Below the pieces are notes generated by a model. That model did not search any database. It was not told where the DNA came from and saw only the letters and a list, made by a program, of their open reading frames with translations. Shown piece after piece: positions 53,234 through 64,000 of a stretch of 64,000 bases of DNA (positions are counted from its first letter, which is position 1; the number at the start of each line of letters is the position of its first letter). Made by a program: the position numbers and the translations under genes. The stretch comes from Hamiltosporidium tvaerminnensis (lineage: Eukaryota > Microsporidia > Dubosqiidae): the NCBI GenBank assembly GCA_022605425.2, contig JAKIMF020000005.1:964501-1028500 (forward strand). The letters are read 5' to 3'.

Positions 53234-55606
53234 TTATATTAAACATTTTAATACCGCTTCAATACCGATCTCTTTAAAATATTTCGATATATTATCTGAA
53301 TATATTTCATTATAGAAATTTTTTGATTTTATTATTTTGTATAACTCTTCTGTTAGAAAAAGACCTTTTGGTAAGCAAACCCGACTAATTTGTAGTTGCG
53401 AGTAACTAAAGGGTATAAAAGGTAGTTCCAGGTCTTGTAAATTTTTAAAATTTAGTAAATATTGAATAGTTATTAGATTATTCTCAATATCCCATAGACT
53501 TAAGTGCCTCAAAGAATTAAAAAACTCACAATCCTCACCTAGACTACTGAAACTACTATAAATAAATTTACATTTATAAAGTTTTAATTTTTCCAAAACT
53601 TTGAGTTTTTTTAGTCGGTTTAAATCATTAATGCATAAACTTCCTCTTTGGTAGGATAGTGCTTTTAATCTTGTATTACACCCTATGTTTAATCTACTAA
53701 GGCAACACGAATGTAATAAGAAATCGGCTAAATTTAGATTTTCTAATTCATTCAAGTTACTTAAAATACCGACAAACTCACTATTATATAAATTTGAACT
53801 TTTCAAGCACAATTTATTGATACTTCGCGATATAAAATTTATAGGCGGGGTATTTTCAACCGATTCTACGTCACAAAATTTCAAGGACAGTTCCTTTAAA
53901 TTTACAAGCTTAGAGATTTCTAACAAACCATATCTATTTATTTTTATACTTCTAAGTATTAAATGAGTTATTGAACAATAATTATTGAATGGTTCAAGAT
54001 TCAACAGACTTTTTGGGTTTAAAGAACTAATTAAGTCTAAAAATTTAAGTTCTTTCTTTTGAAACAAAAGATTATAAAATTTGTCACTCAAATAAGTATT
54101 TTTAAATACTAAATTTTCCAAAGCTTTCATTTTTTCAAACACTTCGCATATATTACAATCTATGTTAGAACTCGGTTTATAATTGTAAAGTTTTAACGTT
54201 TTCAAGGATTTTAGACATTTTAAAAAGTTAAAAATTTCTTTAGAAATAATGTATCTATCGAACCAAATTTCTAAATATAGAATATTTATAGAATGGATTA
54301 GCAGATCACATTCTTTAATAAAATCTTTTTCTATTACATCCGACTCGAAAACAAGTACGATTTTTTTAATATTCGATGTTTTAGTAAAGCAATTCAACCA
54401 ACTAAAATTTGTTATAATATTTTTAAATTCTATATATTCTAAAGATTTGTTAGAATTCATGTAAGAATTGAAATTATTAGTGTCATTATACATAGTAACA
54501 TTATTTAATATCAATCCTTTAAGTCTTTGTTTGGATAGAAATTTAGTGAGGCAATTACAATTGACAATCAAATTTATTAGACTAAAATATTCTAATTTTA
54601 AATTGGGAGCATTATATAACTCATTTAAAATATTTTCTGATGATCCAAAAATGTTTGAAATAATTATTGATCTAAAAATATGAGCTAATGGTTTCAAGAA
54701 AATAAAATCCACATCTAGGAACTCGGTTCCTTGATAGTTATTTATTATTAATGATTTTATATTGATTTCATTCAATAAAATTTGAAATGTATTCGAAATA
54801 TCCCTATTTCTAAAAAAATTTTCTAGAATACAGAACGCCTTGAAATCGTGAATTACTAAATTTTTATATGGAATATTTTCATTAATAAGGTTTGTTTTAA
54901 ATATATTTTCGTTTTTTGTTGTCAATATTAAATTATTTTCGTAAAATATATGTTCGATCATTAGAATATTCAAAAAAGCTTGTATAATACTTTTTTTGAT
55001 ATTAGGAGTAGATTCTGATGAAAACATAAATCTAAATATTTCTTTAAAGTATGATTCTTTATTTATCAATTTTTTATCGTTTTTATTGCAATAGATTATT
55101 GAAAATATTCCTTGGAGGAGTTTAAATAAATTATTATTTTCGTAAGCTTTTAGATGTTTCAAGATAAATAATAAACATTTAAATTGGCTAAAACTTATTG
55201 TATCAGGTAATTCGAAAATATTTTTAGTAATTTTTAAAACATATAATAGCTCAAAATTACATTCGATCATTGCTTTTCTATTCTTTAATTTATTTTCTTT
55301 TAAAAAATCGTTAAAAACTGCAAAATTAACGAAATTTTCGTCATCATAAGTAAAAGAATAATTTAAACGGTTCATTACCGTTGAATCTATATCATAAATT
55401 ATTTTTAAATAGTAGTTTTCTTCTTGATCGTTTCCACTTACTTTATTCTCATGTATTTCTGAATATAATATAATTTCAGAATCTTCGTTTTCTTCAAACC
55501 AATAGATATATTTACATGCAGTAATAGTATATATATGTATGGTAAAATATAACACGTAAATGTAAGTATAGTTTAATTTGAACTCGGAAATACTTCTTAT
55601 ATTCAT
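53234..55606 (-). CDS. Putative secreted leucine-rich-repeat protein (paralogue of the 17789-20167 gene)
   Basis: A 790-residue protein. A hydrophobic signal-like segment lies at about residues 13-31 (YTYIYVLYFTIHIYTITA), directly followed by CKYIYWFEENEDSEIILYSE, nearly the same as the paralogue's HKFVYWFEKNKNSEILFYHE. The N-terminal third (IECNFELLYVLKIT, YKNLVIHDFKAF, FQILLNEINIKSLIINN) and the LRR region (LKALSYQRGSL, INDLNRLKKLKVLEKLKL, SLRHLSLWDIE, LQDLELPF) align with the paralogue over the whole length without large gaps. The two arose by duplication and have diverged greatly; their flanks share nothing visible, so the duplication is old or dispersed. No catalytic motif. Function unknown; signal plus LRR suggests a surface or secreted binding protein. 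Confidence 0.87.
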   Translation of the reverse strand: MNIRSISEFKLNYTYIYVLYFTIHIYTITACKYIYWFEENEDSEIILYSEIHENKVSGNDQEENYYLKIIYDIDSTVMNRLNYSFTYDDENFVNFAVFNDFLKENKLKNRKAMIECNFELLYVLKITKNIFELPDTISFSQFKCLLFILKHLKAYENNNLFKLLQGIFSIIYCNKNDKKLINKESYFKEIFRFMFSSESTPNIKKSIIQAFLNILMIEHIFYENNLILTTKNENIFKTNLINENIPYKNLVIHDFKAFCILENFFRNRDISNTFQILLNEINIKSLIINNYQGTEFLDVDFIFLKPLAHIFRSIIISNIFGSSENILNELYNAPNLKLEYFSLINLIVNCNCLTKFLSKQRLKGLILNNVTMYNDTNNFNSYMNSNKSLEYIEFKNIITNFSWLNCFTKTSNIKKIVLVFESDVIEKDFIKECDLLIHSINILYLEIWFDRYIISKEIFNFLKCLKSLKTLKLYNYKPSSNIDCNICEVFEKMKALENLVFKNTYLSDKFYNLLFQKKELKFLDLISSLNPKSLLNLEPFNNYCSITHLILRSIKINRYGLLEISKLVNLKELSLKFCDVESVENTPPINFISRSINKLCLKSSNLYNSEFVGILSNLNELENLNLADFLLHSCCLSRLNIGCNTRLKALSYQRGSLCINDLNRLKKLKVLEKLKLYKCKFIYSSFSSLGEDCEFFNSLRHLSLWDIENNLITIQYLLNFKNLQDLELPFIPFSYSQLQISRVCLPKGLFLTEELYKIIKSKNFYNEIYSDNISKYFKEIGIEAVLKCLI

Positions 55607-57265
55607 AGAGAATTATAATATGAAAGGATACAATAATTATTAATTTAGAAAGATTGCTATATTTTAATATTTAATCATTGATAAAAATAAAAAGCGCGGA
55701 AAAATAATTCATATAATTCCATATAGTTTCAATCAGTTTCTCCTTTAAACAAGATGTATTTGTGATGAATAAAGGAATAAGTATTTTATATTATTAAAAG
55801 ATACGGAGATGTAAAATTAGTAATGAAAATATATAGGAAGATTATATTAAATTCTAGAATTCTATTAATTTATTTAGAAATATTTTTATCAAATTTTGTT
55901 ATAAAGTTTTTTAAATTTCGATATGAGAAAGTTTGGGAATGTTTATTTTGAGAAATACTCGAAATTTGTGGTGAAACGTATTTATCACAATAACCTTATT
56001 TAATATATTGTCTTTCCTGCTGTAATCAAAAGATAATTAAATCAATCGCAATAAAATGTTTCTGAAATGACATAAAACTGTTAAACAAAATATTTTTTTG
56101 GAATATATACTAAAAAAAATATGGTAGCGGAATAAGTAGATCTATTTTATTACGGAATTTTGATAGAAATATATTCCTAGAAAAAAATATTCGTTTTTTA
56201 TTACGAAATTTCTAGTGCAACAGAATTGTTGAAAATATATAAAACCTCTTTATATAGATATAAATATGCTTTCATTGCTACATACAAGCCTTTCGATTTT
56301 GACCTTAGTGATTAAATTTAATAGATCAGAAACATTACGGGAATATAAATCGACAGAGATATATGCAATATAACAAAAATAGTTCAATTCACGATAAAAA
56401 AATATAAGAAGCTAAAGTTTTAAATCAAAGATTCATTTTCCAAGTTATTTAATAATATAAACATGAAATCCAAAACCAAGACTTGGTTTCGAGATTAAAT
56501 TTTTGTCTTTCAATTAATTCAAAATAATTGGTAGATAAATATTGAAATGGTATTGCTGCTTGCATGGAAGATTTGCTTCGAAAAAACAATGCATAATGTT
56601 AAGTTGATTGATAATATTCAACTAGAGCTGTAAAAACTGAGTTATTTGCGTATAATGCTTGCTTTTTTCTTCTAGTGAAGTTTAGTAGACCAATGCAAGA
56701 ACGAAAAATAAAATATAAACATTAAAAAATATTAAGTTTATAAATTAAATACGAAAGAAACCAAATTAATTTAAAAACAGCTCATTGGTTTGATTATATT
56801 CCTATAGATCATCGTTGACACAAAAATACTAATTTGATAAATATTAGAAAAATTTTGCTTATATAATTATGAAAAAACGAAAAATACTGTAAGATTGGTT
56901 CAACAATTTAAATTGGATTTGCATCTTCACAAAAGTTAAAAAAATAGTTAAACATATTTTCATTCCGAAAAGATTTACAAACTATCAAATATTTTTAGAT
57001 GCCGTAAAACAATAAAATATTTAACTAGTTTGTATGATTGTCAATCAAACCATGCATCTTTTAATTGTATAAAATTACATTCATTATAGATCATAGTTCA
57101 TTTCGTTAAATTATACGCTTCAAATATAAGATATTTTTCTTTGCCTTATTAAGCAAATTTGCGTCATAGAAGTCCAATCGCTAACTTTCTTATCCTGTTT
57201 CGAATATTTAAATTTACTAAAAGGTAACTGATTTCTTATATATGAGAGATATTAGGTGAGCATAA
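55607..57265. other. Intergenic DNA, no gene seen
   Basis: A/T-rich; no reading frame above chance, no RNA gene or repeat copy recognised. Confidence 0.5.
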
Positions 57266-57490
57266 ATAGTTACTTATTCCATTCCTCTTTTATCTCTCGA
57301 TGTCCAGGATGAACAAATGAAAGTTTTGCATTGGTTTCTTTAAATCTGTTATGACTCTAGATTATAAGGGATCGGCTTTTAGATCCTATGGAATTTATAT
57401 CCCACTAAAATGTCAACTATAATTTTCAATCAGATTATACAGCTCATTACCAAGCAATTGGTTTTTAATATGGTTATCCTCTTTCTACCT
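57266..57490 (+). repeat. Dispersed repeat family C, copy C2
   Basis: Counterpart of 17230-17445. The best shared segment runs from 'tggtttctttaaatctgtta' (57334) through 'atttatatcccactaaaatg' (57388) to 'ggttatcctctttctacc' (57473). Confidence 0.55.
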
Positions 57491-60090
57491 GTCGAATGAT
57501 ATTTACTAAACGATATTATGATTTATTAAAAACAATAATTCTATTTAAAGTTAAGATTGCAACAGCTTAAGTTGCCATTTTCTCTTTATTGCTAAATGAT
57601 ACGGAATTTTGTTTGTTTTAATTCATCACATAACATGCCACTACTACATACGAACCTATTTCTATGATAGTCGATCAAACAAAAGTCTTTTGCTTTCAGA
57701 TTTAATGTTTAAATATGCATGCCAGAAACTAAAATAAAAATACATTTTATCAACTTAAAAAAAAATTGTTTATTTCTTTAGAAACTAAAGATAAAACCAA
57801 AATTTTGCTTCATACTTGATCAGGATTTACAAATAAAGGACTTTACTATTATACAATCAGATCATAAATATAGTTAATTTTTATCAAATATGAATGGAAT
57901 GGTTACCTTGGCTACAATATCCTCTCTGAGATATCTTATTTTTTTAAAATATAGTATGTTTCGAAAATATTCGTTTCTTGTTTGCTAAATGGCATCTTAA
58001 AACTTGGCACAGTATTTTAATATTAGTATAATGTCTAATGGTTCACAGGATATTTTCAAATGTTCTTTCCATTTATAAAATCAAACCCTTTTTGCCAACC
58101 AAATCGAGAATGTTAGTAGGAACTTAACGAGACCATATAGAAGACGGATATTTAATCTTATATTTATTCCCCTAATTCATCATATATCTCAATATTAATT
58201 TCGTTCATTTGTAATATAAAAAATTTCAGCTATAGCTTTATAATGATATTTTAAATTTAAAAATTTTAGGAGCAAAATTTTGGATAGAAAAATAATCGCT
58301 GGACTAGTTTCCATATTATCTTATTATTGCTTCAAAATAATTCAAAATTCCTTTTTATTTCCTCGAATCGTTCAAACCAATGTAATATATTTGTTATCAG
58401 TTATGTTTCCAAGAATTTAATCGATAAGAAGTTTCTTTCATTATACATCATTCTCAACCCTAAATATTTCTATAAGTTATGTAGATTATATTCAAAATTG
58501 GCATCGAAAAAAGTATATTTACATCCTTTTCTAGATTTTGAAGAATCATTATACTATTATGTATTCCTATTGATGATAACTAAAATTTGAATCACAAATC
58601 TATCAGAATCCTTATAAATGTATTGAGTAAGTATATATCTTGCTTTAGTCGATTTTTTTGCTTCTTTGTAGAAATATTATCAAATGGCTTGTAACATAAA
58701 TTTTGGCTCTATTTTCCTGTGTATACCAAGTAATAGCCATTGTAACGATTTTCTAGTTCTCTGTGTTGATTTCGTTCAATTTTTTGTTGGAACGAATTAT
58801 TCTTGGAATTTCAGTAACATTAATTAAACTCATAGTCTCTTGCAAAAAACCAGCACCTAATATTTCTATTCGAATAACGAAAATCTTAAATTATATTCCT
58901 AATACGCACACTGTGCATATAAAATCACGATGAGCACATCTGGGTTTTCTATTGACATTAATTGGTTCTCGATACACTCTCTTTTCTTTTTATAATGCAT
59001 TTATTCCATATTTCGTGATTGATTTCAATTTTAAAGAGAAAATATCTATAGCTTACTTTAAATATTTCTTAGCACATTTTGCCCATCTTACTTATTTACT
59101 AAAAATATTATTAATTGTTGCTTATAAATTCAAGACCAATAATTATTGCTTTATATACATAACTTCAATCGGATCAACATACTTCATAAACTATCATATG
59201 TTCAGAACTCGAAAATAATATTTTTTTTGGTTTCGACATATATTCAGAAAATCTTCTTCTTTACCATCAGCATGGATATATTTAAGCCAAATGTTCCATA
59301 GAATTATATAATCCCCAACTAGATATTTATATCAACTCCTAAGAAATTTCCACTATATTATTCACATCTTTTAATAACTTTTTTGATTGGTTTGACATTT
59401 TATCGTAATAAAATCATATGATAATCTATATGACACTTATTAACACATTTATATTATTTATTTTTTCTTACCTACAAAGGTTAATTTTTAATTAAAATTT
59501 TAATACTTTCGTGGTATTTAAATTGAACGTCTTTTTACACTGAACCAAGAACGCAACAGTTTAGGTCGAAAGTGACTCAATAATTACAATAGTTTAAATA
59601 TAAAAGTTCCTAATAGTTTCTTATCATAAACCACCATTTCATAAATAGAAAGCAGATAATTTGCAGGTTTTGATAGATAGATGTTTATTTCAAGTATTAT
59701 TTATAATAAAAATTACCAAAATGGAATATTGATTGTTTATAAATAATAGAAACTATACAAGGTAATATATGCAAATATATATGATAATATGCTTATTTTT
59801 TATAAAAAAAAATATATATTAGATTAAAATATCGGATTTTATATGTTATTGGATTGAAGACATGTCTAATTGTAAAAAAAAAAATAGATTTATATTAAAA
59901 TTTTATCTTTTAATTATTTTTAAAAGTGAATACTAAAGCAAAGAATATTTATGTGTTTTAAAGGCGAAAAATATAAATATATCAAATAAAACTATTAAAT
60001 TCAAGTTAAAAATATGTAATTCATCAACTATTGTTTAGTATTAAATAAAAACTTTAAAATTATATTTTAAAGATATTATCATTTACTATT
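57491..60090. other. Intergenic DNA, no gene supported
   Basis: Frames at 58327-58590 and 58952-59218 begin at TTG and have no family resemblance. 59780-60090 is nearly pure A/T. Confidence 0.5.
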
Positions 60091-60106
60091 AAAACAAAAA
60101 AAATAT

Positions 60107-60831
60107 TTTATTTAAAAATATCACATCTTTTTTGAAATAGTGGCAAGTTTTATATTTTTTTTCATGATACTAACGCAGTTCTAGGTTTAACATAAATAAA
60201 CGCTACCCCAACACTCCATTTGTAACCCCTGTGATACCTACATCCCAAAGCCTTTCATCTACCAGGTGTGTAGAACCTAATTAATAGACGAGGTAGTTGC
60301 CCAGAGTTCGTTAATGTCTGTTGCATTGTGTTGATCGAACGCTGAAGCCCACCCTGGGCTCCCCCAAGACTATGCAGCATTCCCAGTTACTCTACACTTT
60401 CTGAACCCAATAAACTTCTAGCTAAGATATATTTCAGAGATTTACATGGGGTTCACCTAGACAGGGCAATGTCATACCAACAGGTATAACCTACTACTTA
60501 GCTTTCCCGGCTTTTAAGGATTTTTATTTTTATATCTCCCAGGCGCTAAGTCTTCTAACCCGAGTGAGCAAGGCTAGGTTTCCATGCTTTTACATGGCTA
60601 TTACCTACATGTTCAGCTGCGGTCTGCAATCTGGTTACATAAAAATCTACAAATAAATCGTAGAAAAAGTTTCTCCATTTCTCAGACCTCTCCCCCTCAT
60701 AAAACTCCTATGGAACAACCAAAGATGTAGTGTGGTTGTTTTCCCTTAAAAATCCAAAGAATGACCTCACATCAGTTTCACACACTCATTGCAAAGGAGA
60801 AAGTTTTTTATGTGGTTATCCTCCCTCCACA
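60107..60831 (-). repeat. Dispersed repeat family A, copy A3 (retroposon-like)
   Basis: On the minus strand it starts 'tgtggagggaggataaccac' at 60831 and ends 'gatatttttaaataaaa' near 60107. T/A-rich flanks 'aaaaacaaaaagaaa' (60832-60846) and 'aaaacaaaaaaaatat' (about 60091-60106) are a candidate target-site duplication. It is the copy closest to A1 and keeps the G+C-rich core ('gggctcccccaagactatgc' on the + strand). The conceptual HTNRYNL frame of A1 hits a stop here, which argues against a conserved protein. Confidence 0.87.
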
Positions 60832-60998
60832 AAAAACAAAAAGAAAACTATAATATCATAATAAAATATATTATTCCAGTCACTATTAAAACAATATAAT
60901 ATTATGACAGTTCAAATGTAATATTTATGTTTCTTAGAATTATTTTTTTTGGACTAAAAATTTAATTCATAAAAGTTTTAATTCAATTATTTTTGTAA

Positions 60999-61811
60999 TA
61001 TTATAATATTACGGATAAGGAAAAAGTATTTCAATTGATTGATTTCGAGTTATATTTAAAGTCATTTTTGTTTCTACCGATTCAATTTTTAAAACGAAAA
61101 TATTTTTGGATTTTTTTATTACTTTTAATAAGTTTATCAGTATTTTTAATATTTTGTTTTTTAAGTGCCAAATATAAAGGTAAAGAATTGATAGAGATAG
61201 CAGAAAACCTTAGAAAAATGGAATTTGTTCAATCTACAACTGCAAATATTGAAAATAATAAAATCATTATGAGATTTTATAATATGAAAAATTATTTTTT
61301 ATTTCTTATTAAGTATGTGGATAAACCTAGAATTCCTATTAAAGAATCATTTTTTGAAATTAGAAAAATATTAAATCAACAAAAAAAAGAATCAATTTTA
61401 ACTGAAATTGAATTACCAGAAACAAATAAGTATAAAAATATAGATTTGAAATGGGATTATGCCGATTTTATTTTATTATCCAAAGATTTAAATATAAATT
61501 ATTTTGAAAAACTGGTATATAAATTGTTTATAAAAAGTTCATTTTTAAAAAGTTGTACAGTTTTGTATATTGAATTTTTAAATAAAATTTATTAAATATG
61601 GTATGAAGACAGCCAGTCAGTTATTTATATTTTTAGAATTGAAAATGAGATTAAAATGGTATTTTTAAAATTTATTGTAGATACTAAAATTATATATAAA
61701 GGATATGAAAGTATAAGTGTTGTATTTAAAGATAAGGAAAATTTTAAGGAAAATTATCTTGCATTTTCTGGTTTGATTTATTTTTTGTTTAGGCTAAATA
61801 ATTTAAATTAA
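60999..61811 (+). pseudogene. Broken single-pass membrane-protein gene (no ATG, in-frame stop)
   Basis: The frame is open from 60999 (just after a TAA) to a TAA at 61593-61595 and then, in the same frame, for 71 more codons to TAA 61809-61811. The N-terminal part is clearly protein-like: a basic stretch, a hydrophobic membrane segment (FWIFLLLLISLSVFLIFCFL), then a mixed Lys/Glu/Ile-rich soluble part. No in-frame ATG precedes the membrane segment; the first is Met at 61218, after it, and 61035 is TTG. The downstream 71 codons (IWYEDSQSVIYIFRIEN...) look like a natural continuation and are unlikely to stay open by chance at this base composition. I therefore read it as a decaying gene of about 260 codons. 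Alternatives are stop readthrough, a spliced 5' exon, or a sequencing error. The protein family is not recognised. It begins about 165 bp from repeat copy A3. Confidence 0.6.
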
Positions 61812-62444
61812 ATTTTATCTATAAAAATATTTTAGAATTGGATTTTACTTACTTTTAAGAAATAAAAATTAAAATTTTATTTGTAAATTTGTTTTAAAAT
61901 TGGCTTAAGATTATTTTTAAATAACTACTACTGCTCAAGGAAAAATACTTTTTTTTTGGTTCATCGAGCGGTATTTACTTTTTAATTTATTATTTCTTTC
62001 TCAGCCAAAATATTTTTTTCGTTTTTTATTTTAAAATTAAAATATTGCGACTGAAATAAAAAAAATTGTAAATTAATTAATACTTCTTGGTTTTAAAATT
62101 AAAATATAAATTAATCAGTGAAATGAAAAAGGATTTTTCTGAAAAAAAGAAAAACTATAATTTTTAAATATCATGGTTGTATTTATTAAATACTTTGGTA
62201 CTTTGATAGGATTTATTTTTTTTAAAAAAAATGCAAATTATTTTACATATTTCTGGCCGGTTTTATACATATCGATGTGGGTGATGAGGGTAAGAGATTA
62301 GGAAAGAAAATTATTTAAATTTGAATTAGCAATTGATTTTGAACCAATAAAATCGAATAGAAACCAAATATAAAAGTAAAATTCTAACCGTTTTTTAAAT
62401 ATTTTTATCAAAATTTTTACAAAAATCCTTGTATTTGTATTTCT
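61812..62444. other. Intergenic DNA before the Trm7 gene
   Basis: A/T-rich. The ATG of the Trm7 gene lies in 'ttgtatttctatgac' without a CCC motif. One small ATG-started frame is listed separately. Confidence 0.5.
62173..62301 (+). CDS. Possible 42-residue small membrane protein
   Basis: An ATG-started frame whose product starts MVVFIKYFGTLIGFIFF, then a polar KKNANY turn, then FTYFWPVLYISMWVM and a short basic tail. Two hydrophobic segments with Trp and Pro are reminiscent of small organelle or ER membrane subunits, but I do not recognise a family. Frames of this length are common by chance in this DNA, so this is only a candidate. Confidence 0.2.
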   Translation: MVVFIKYFGTLIGFIFFKKNANYFTYFWPVLYISMWVMRVRD

Positions 62445-63260
62445 ATGACATTAAAAAGTAAAGAGAAACGCGATTATTATTATAAACTAGCAAAAGAACA
62501 AAATTACAGAGCACGAAGTGCATATAAATTATTACAAATTGATCAAGAAATAAATATTATTAAAAAATGTAAAAATATTCTTGATTTATGTGCGGCACCA
62601 GGAAGTTGGTCACAGGTGGTTTTGGAGAGAAGAAATAATGAAGAAACAAAAGTTGTGGCAATCGATGTTCTTGAAATGTTTCCGTTGGACGGTGCAATTA
62701 TGTTGAAAGAAGATATTACAAGCGAGCTGTGTGTAAAAAAAATACAAAATATTATGAATGGGGAAAAGTTTGATTTAGTTTTGTGTGATGGTGCATCGGA
62801 TTCAACAGGATTTCATTTTAAAGATGAATTTGTACAAAACGAGCTACTTTTATCTTCTTTACGTTTAAGTCTCAGAACAGGAAAAGTTGGATCTTCTTTT
62901 TTAGGAAAATGTTTCAGATCAGAAAATTTTTGTAAAATTATTAAAATTTTTTATGAATTTTATGAAAAGGTTAAGCTTTTTAAACCAATTTCAAGTCGAG
63001 CAGCCAGTATTGAATGTTTTATTTATGGAGAAGGTTTAAAAAGGGTAGATAATTGTTCTTTATCTTTCAATCTCTTCGATTTTAATTTAGATTTCTCAGA
63101 AATGCAAAAATATTTTTTACAAATCCAAGCATGTGGAACCGGTCCTGATCCTGATATATCTACAAATGATAATAAGGCATATAAAGAGTCAAAATATAAA
63201 CCAATTGATCCACCTTATAAACCCTCAATTCAAATACGAAGAAATAATTCAAATACTTAG
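62445..63260 (+). CDS. TRM7: Trm7/FTSJ1-type tRNA 2'-O-methyltransferase
   Basis: A 271-residue protein. It methylates the 2'-OH of anticodon-loop nucleotides 32 and 34 using S-adenosylmethionine; in yeast it works with partners Trm732 and Trm734. The start KSKEKRDYYYKLAKE and YRARSAYKLLQID are typical. SAM motif DLCAAPGSWSQV lies at 47-58. The FtsJ K-D-K-E tetrad is complete: K28, D115 (LVLCDGASDSTG), K155 (FLGKCFR) and E190 (SSRAASIECF). CDGA-D-TG-H...DE-VQ-LL is the Trm7 pattern rather than that of Spb1 (rRNA) or Mrm2. Length is slightly under the yeast 310; the C-terminal tail from about 240 is Pro/Lys-rich and variable. No in-frame ATG upstream. A housekeeping gene, intact. Confidence 0.95.
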   Translation: MTLKSKEKRDYYYKLAKEQNYRARSAYKLLQIDQEINIIKKCKNILDLCAAPGSWSQVVLERRNNEETKVVAIDVLEMFPLDGAIMLKEDITSELCVKKIQNIMNGEKFDLVLCDGASDSTGFHFKDEFVQNELLLSSLRLSLRTGKVGSSFLGKCFRSENFCKIIKIFYEFYEKVKLFKPISSRAASIECFIYGEGLKRVDNCSLSFNLFDFNLDFSEMQKYFLQIQACGTGPDPDISTNDNKAYKESKYKPIDPPYKPSIQIRRNNSNT

Positions 63261-64000
63261 AAATTTTGATATCTCTGGTTATTTTTTATGAGAATATAAA
63301 AAAATCCCAGTTTTTAAAATTCTTTTATGATAGAATTATCAGTATTTTTCACTTATTAAATATATATTTAAACTTTTTGCGTGTATTTTACGGGTAAATT
63401 AAATATTCTTAAATTTAAACTTTTTTAGTTTTTTTATAAATAAATTGTCATTTAATAATTGGATTTGATTTTTATTTACAAATTTCGTTTAAAATGTAAG
63501 TTGTAGGTAAAATATGTTTGAAATAGTTTAAATAAATCTTATCTTTTAAAAAAAAAGCTTGGATAAAGTAATTTTTATATTTTAAATATAAATTAGGCTT
63601 ATCAGTTAAATTCGATTATTTTTTTAAAATATTTTTTTATGAAATTTCTACTGGATGGAGGTATAAAAAGTGGAAAATGCTTTTATTCTTCTGTAAAAAA
63701 AACCATTTAAATCATAAATATTACATTTGGTATCATTTGATGATTTAAAAAAAATCTGGTATTTATAGATTCTTTATTACTTTCTAATAAAGAAAAGAAA
63801 TATAAAATTTTTTTATTTAAATTGTAAATTTTGAATTCAGATCTATCATCAAGAAATATAAATATTTAAATCTGTTAGACTTTAAATAAATATATTTCAT
63901 GAAATTAATTTGTATCATGAATTTATGGCTACCTTTCAGAATAGGTTATTACAAATAATTGATTATATTTATCTCTAAATAAAATATAGAATGTTAAAAT
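63261..64000. other. AT-rich 3' flank of the Trm7 gene
   Basis: No gene or repeat recognised up to the window edge. Confidence 0.5.

Overview
This window looks like a large, AT-rich, gene-poor nuclear contig from a microsporidian-type parasite or a close fungal relative. The evidence is about eight intron-free genes in 64 kb, long stretches of decayed non-coding DNA, a family of roughly 790-residue signal-bearing leucine-rich-repeat proteins, compact lysine/asparagine/isoleucine-rich proteins, and C-rich motifs directly before some ATGs. The large, repeat-laden intergenic space fits an expanded genome of the Hamiltosporidium or Edhazardia kind. The species assignment is inference. A dictyostelid was considered because of the Asn-rich tracts, but gene density is far too low and no introns are seen.

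Layout. 1-4185 is non-coding, with a worn copy of repeat family A and a roughly 121-bp minisatellite running up to the first ATG. 4186-14610 is one giant ORF: an RNAi-type RNA-dependent RNA polymerase with the catalytic D-L-D-G-D, preceded by what I read as a degenerate Dicer/RIG-I-type helicase and interrupted by many Asn/Ser/Thr-rich inserts. An 88-bp tandem repeat follows its stop. 17789-20167 (-), 32117-34432 (+) and 53234-55606 (-) encode putative secreted or membrane-anchored LRR proteins; the first and third are clear paralogues. 21757-23482 is an apparently complete Tc1/mariner-IS630 transposon whose arms are built from tandem 20/21-bp units. 24901-29529 (-) encodes an Asn/Thr/Pro/Tyr-rich nuclear protein whose first 70 residues resemble the KIX domain of Mediator tail subunit Med15/Gal11. 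42708-45233 (-) encodes a Lys/Glu-rich protein with a divergent RhoGAP-like C-terminus. 60999-61811 is a broken membrane-protein gene with no usable ATG and an in-frame stop. 62445-63260 encodes Trm7-type tRNA 2'-O-methyltransferase.

The intergenic DNA holds several dispersed repeats not explained by any gene. Family A (about 720-730 bp, three good copies and one decayed) has candidate target-site duplications and an AATAAA-ending tail, like a non-LTR/SINE-type retroposon. Family B (about 600-700 bp, three copies and a fragment) and family C (about 220 bp, two copies) are older.

No operon-like arrangement is visible; genes are separated by kilobases. The strongest candidate for something new is the pseudohelicase-RdRP fusion, which would place a Dicer-type helicase module on the polymerase. 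The two low-complexity giants (RdRP and Med15-like) share the same repeat vocabulary and the same alternation of G-only and C-only tracts, pointing to a common DNA-level expansion process acting inside coding sequence.
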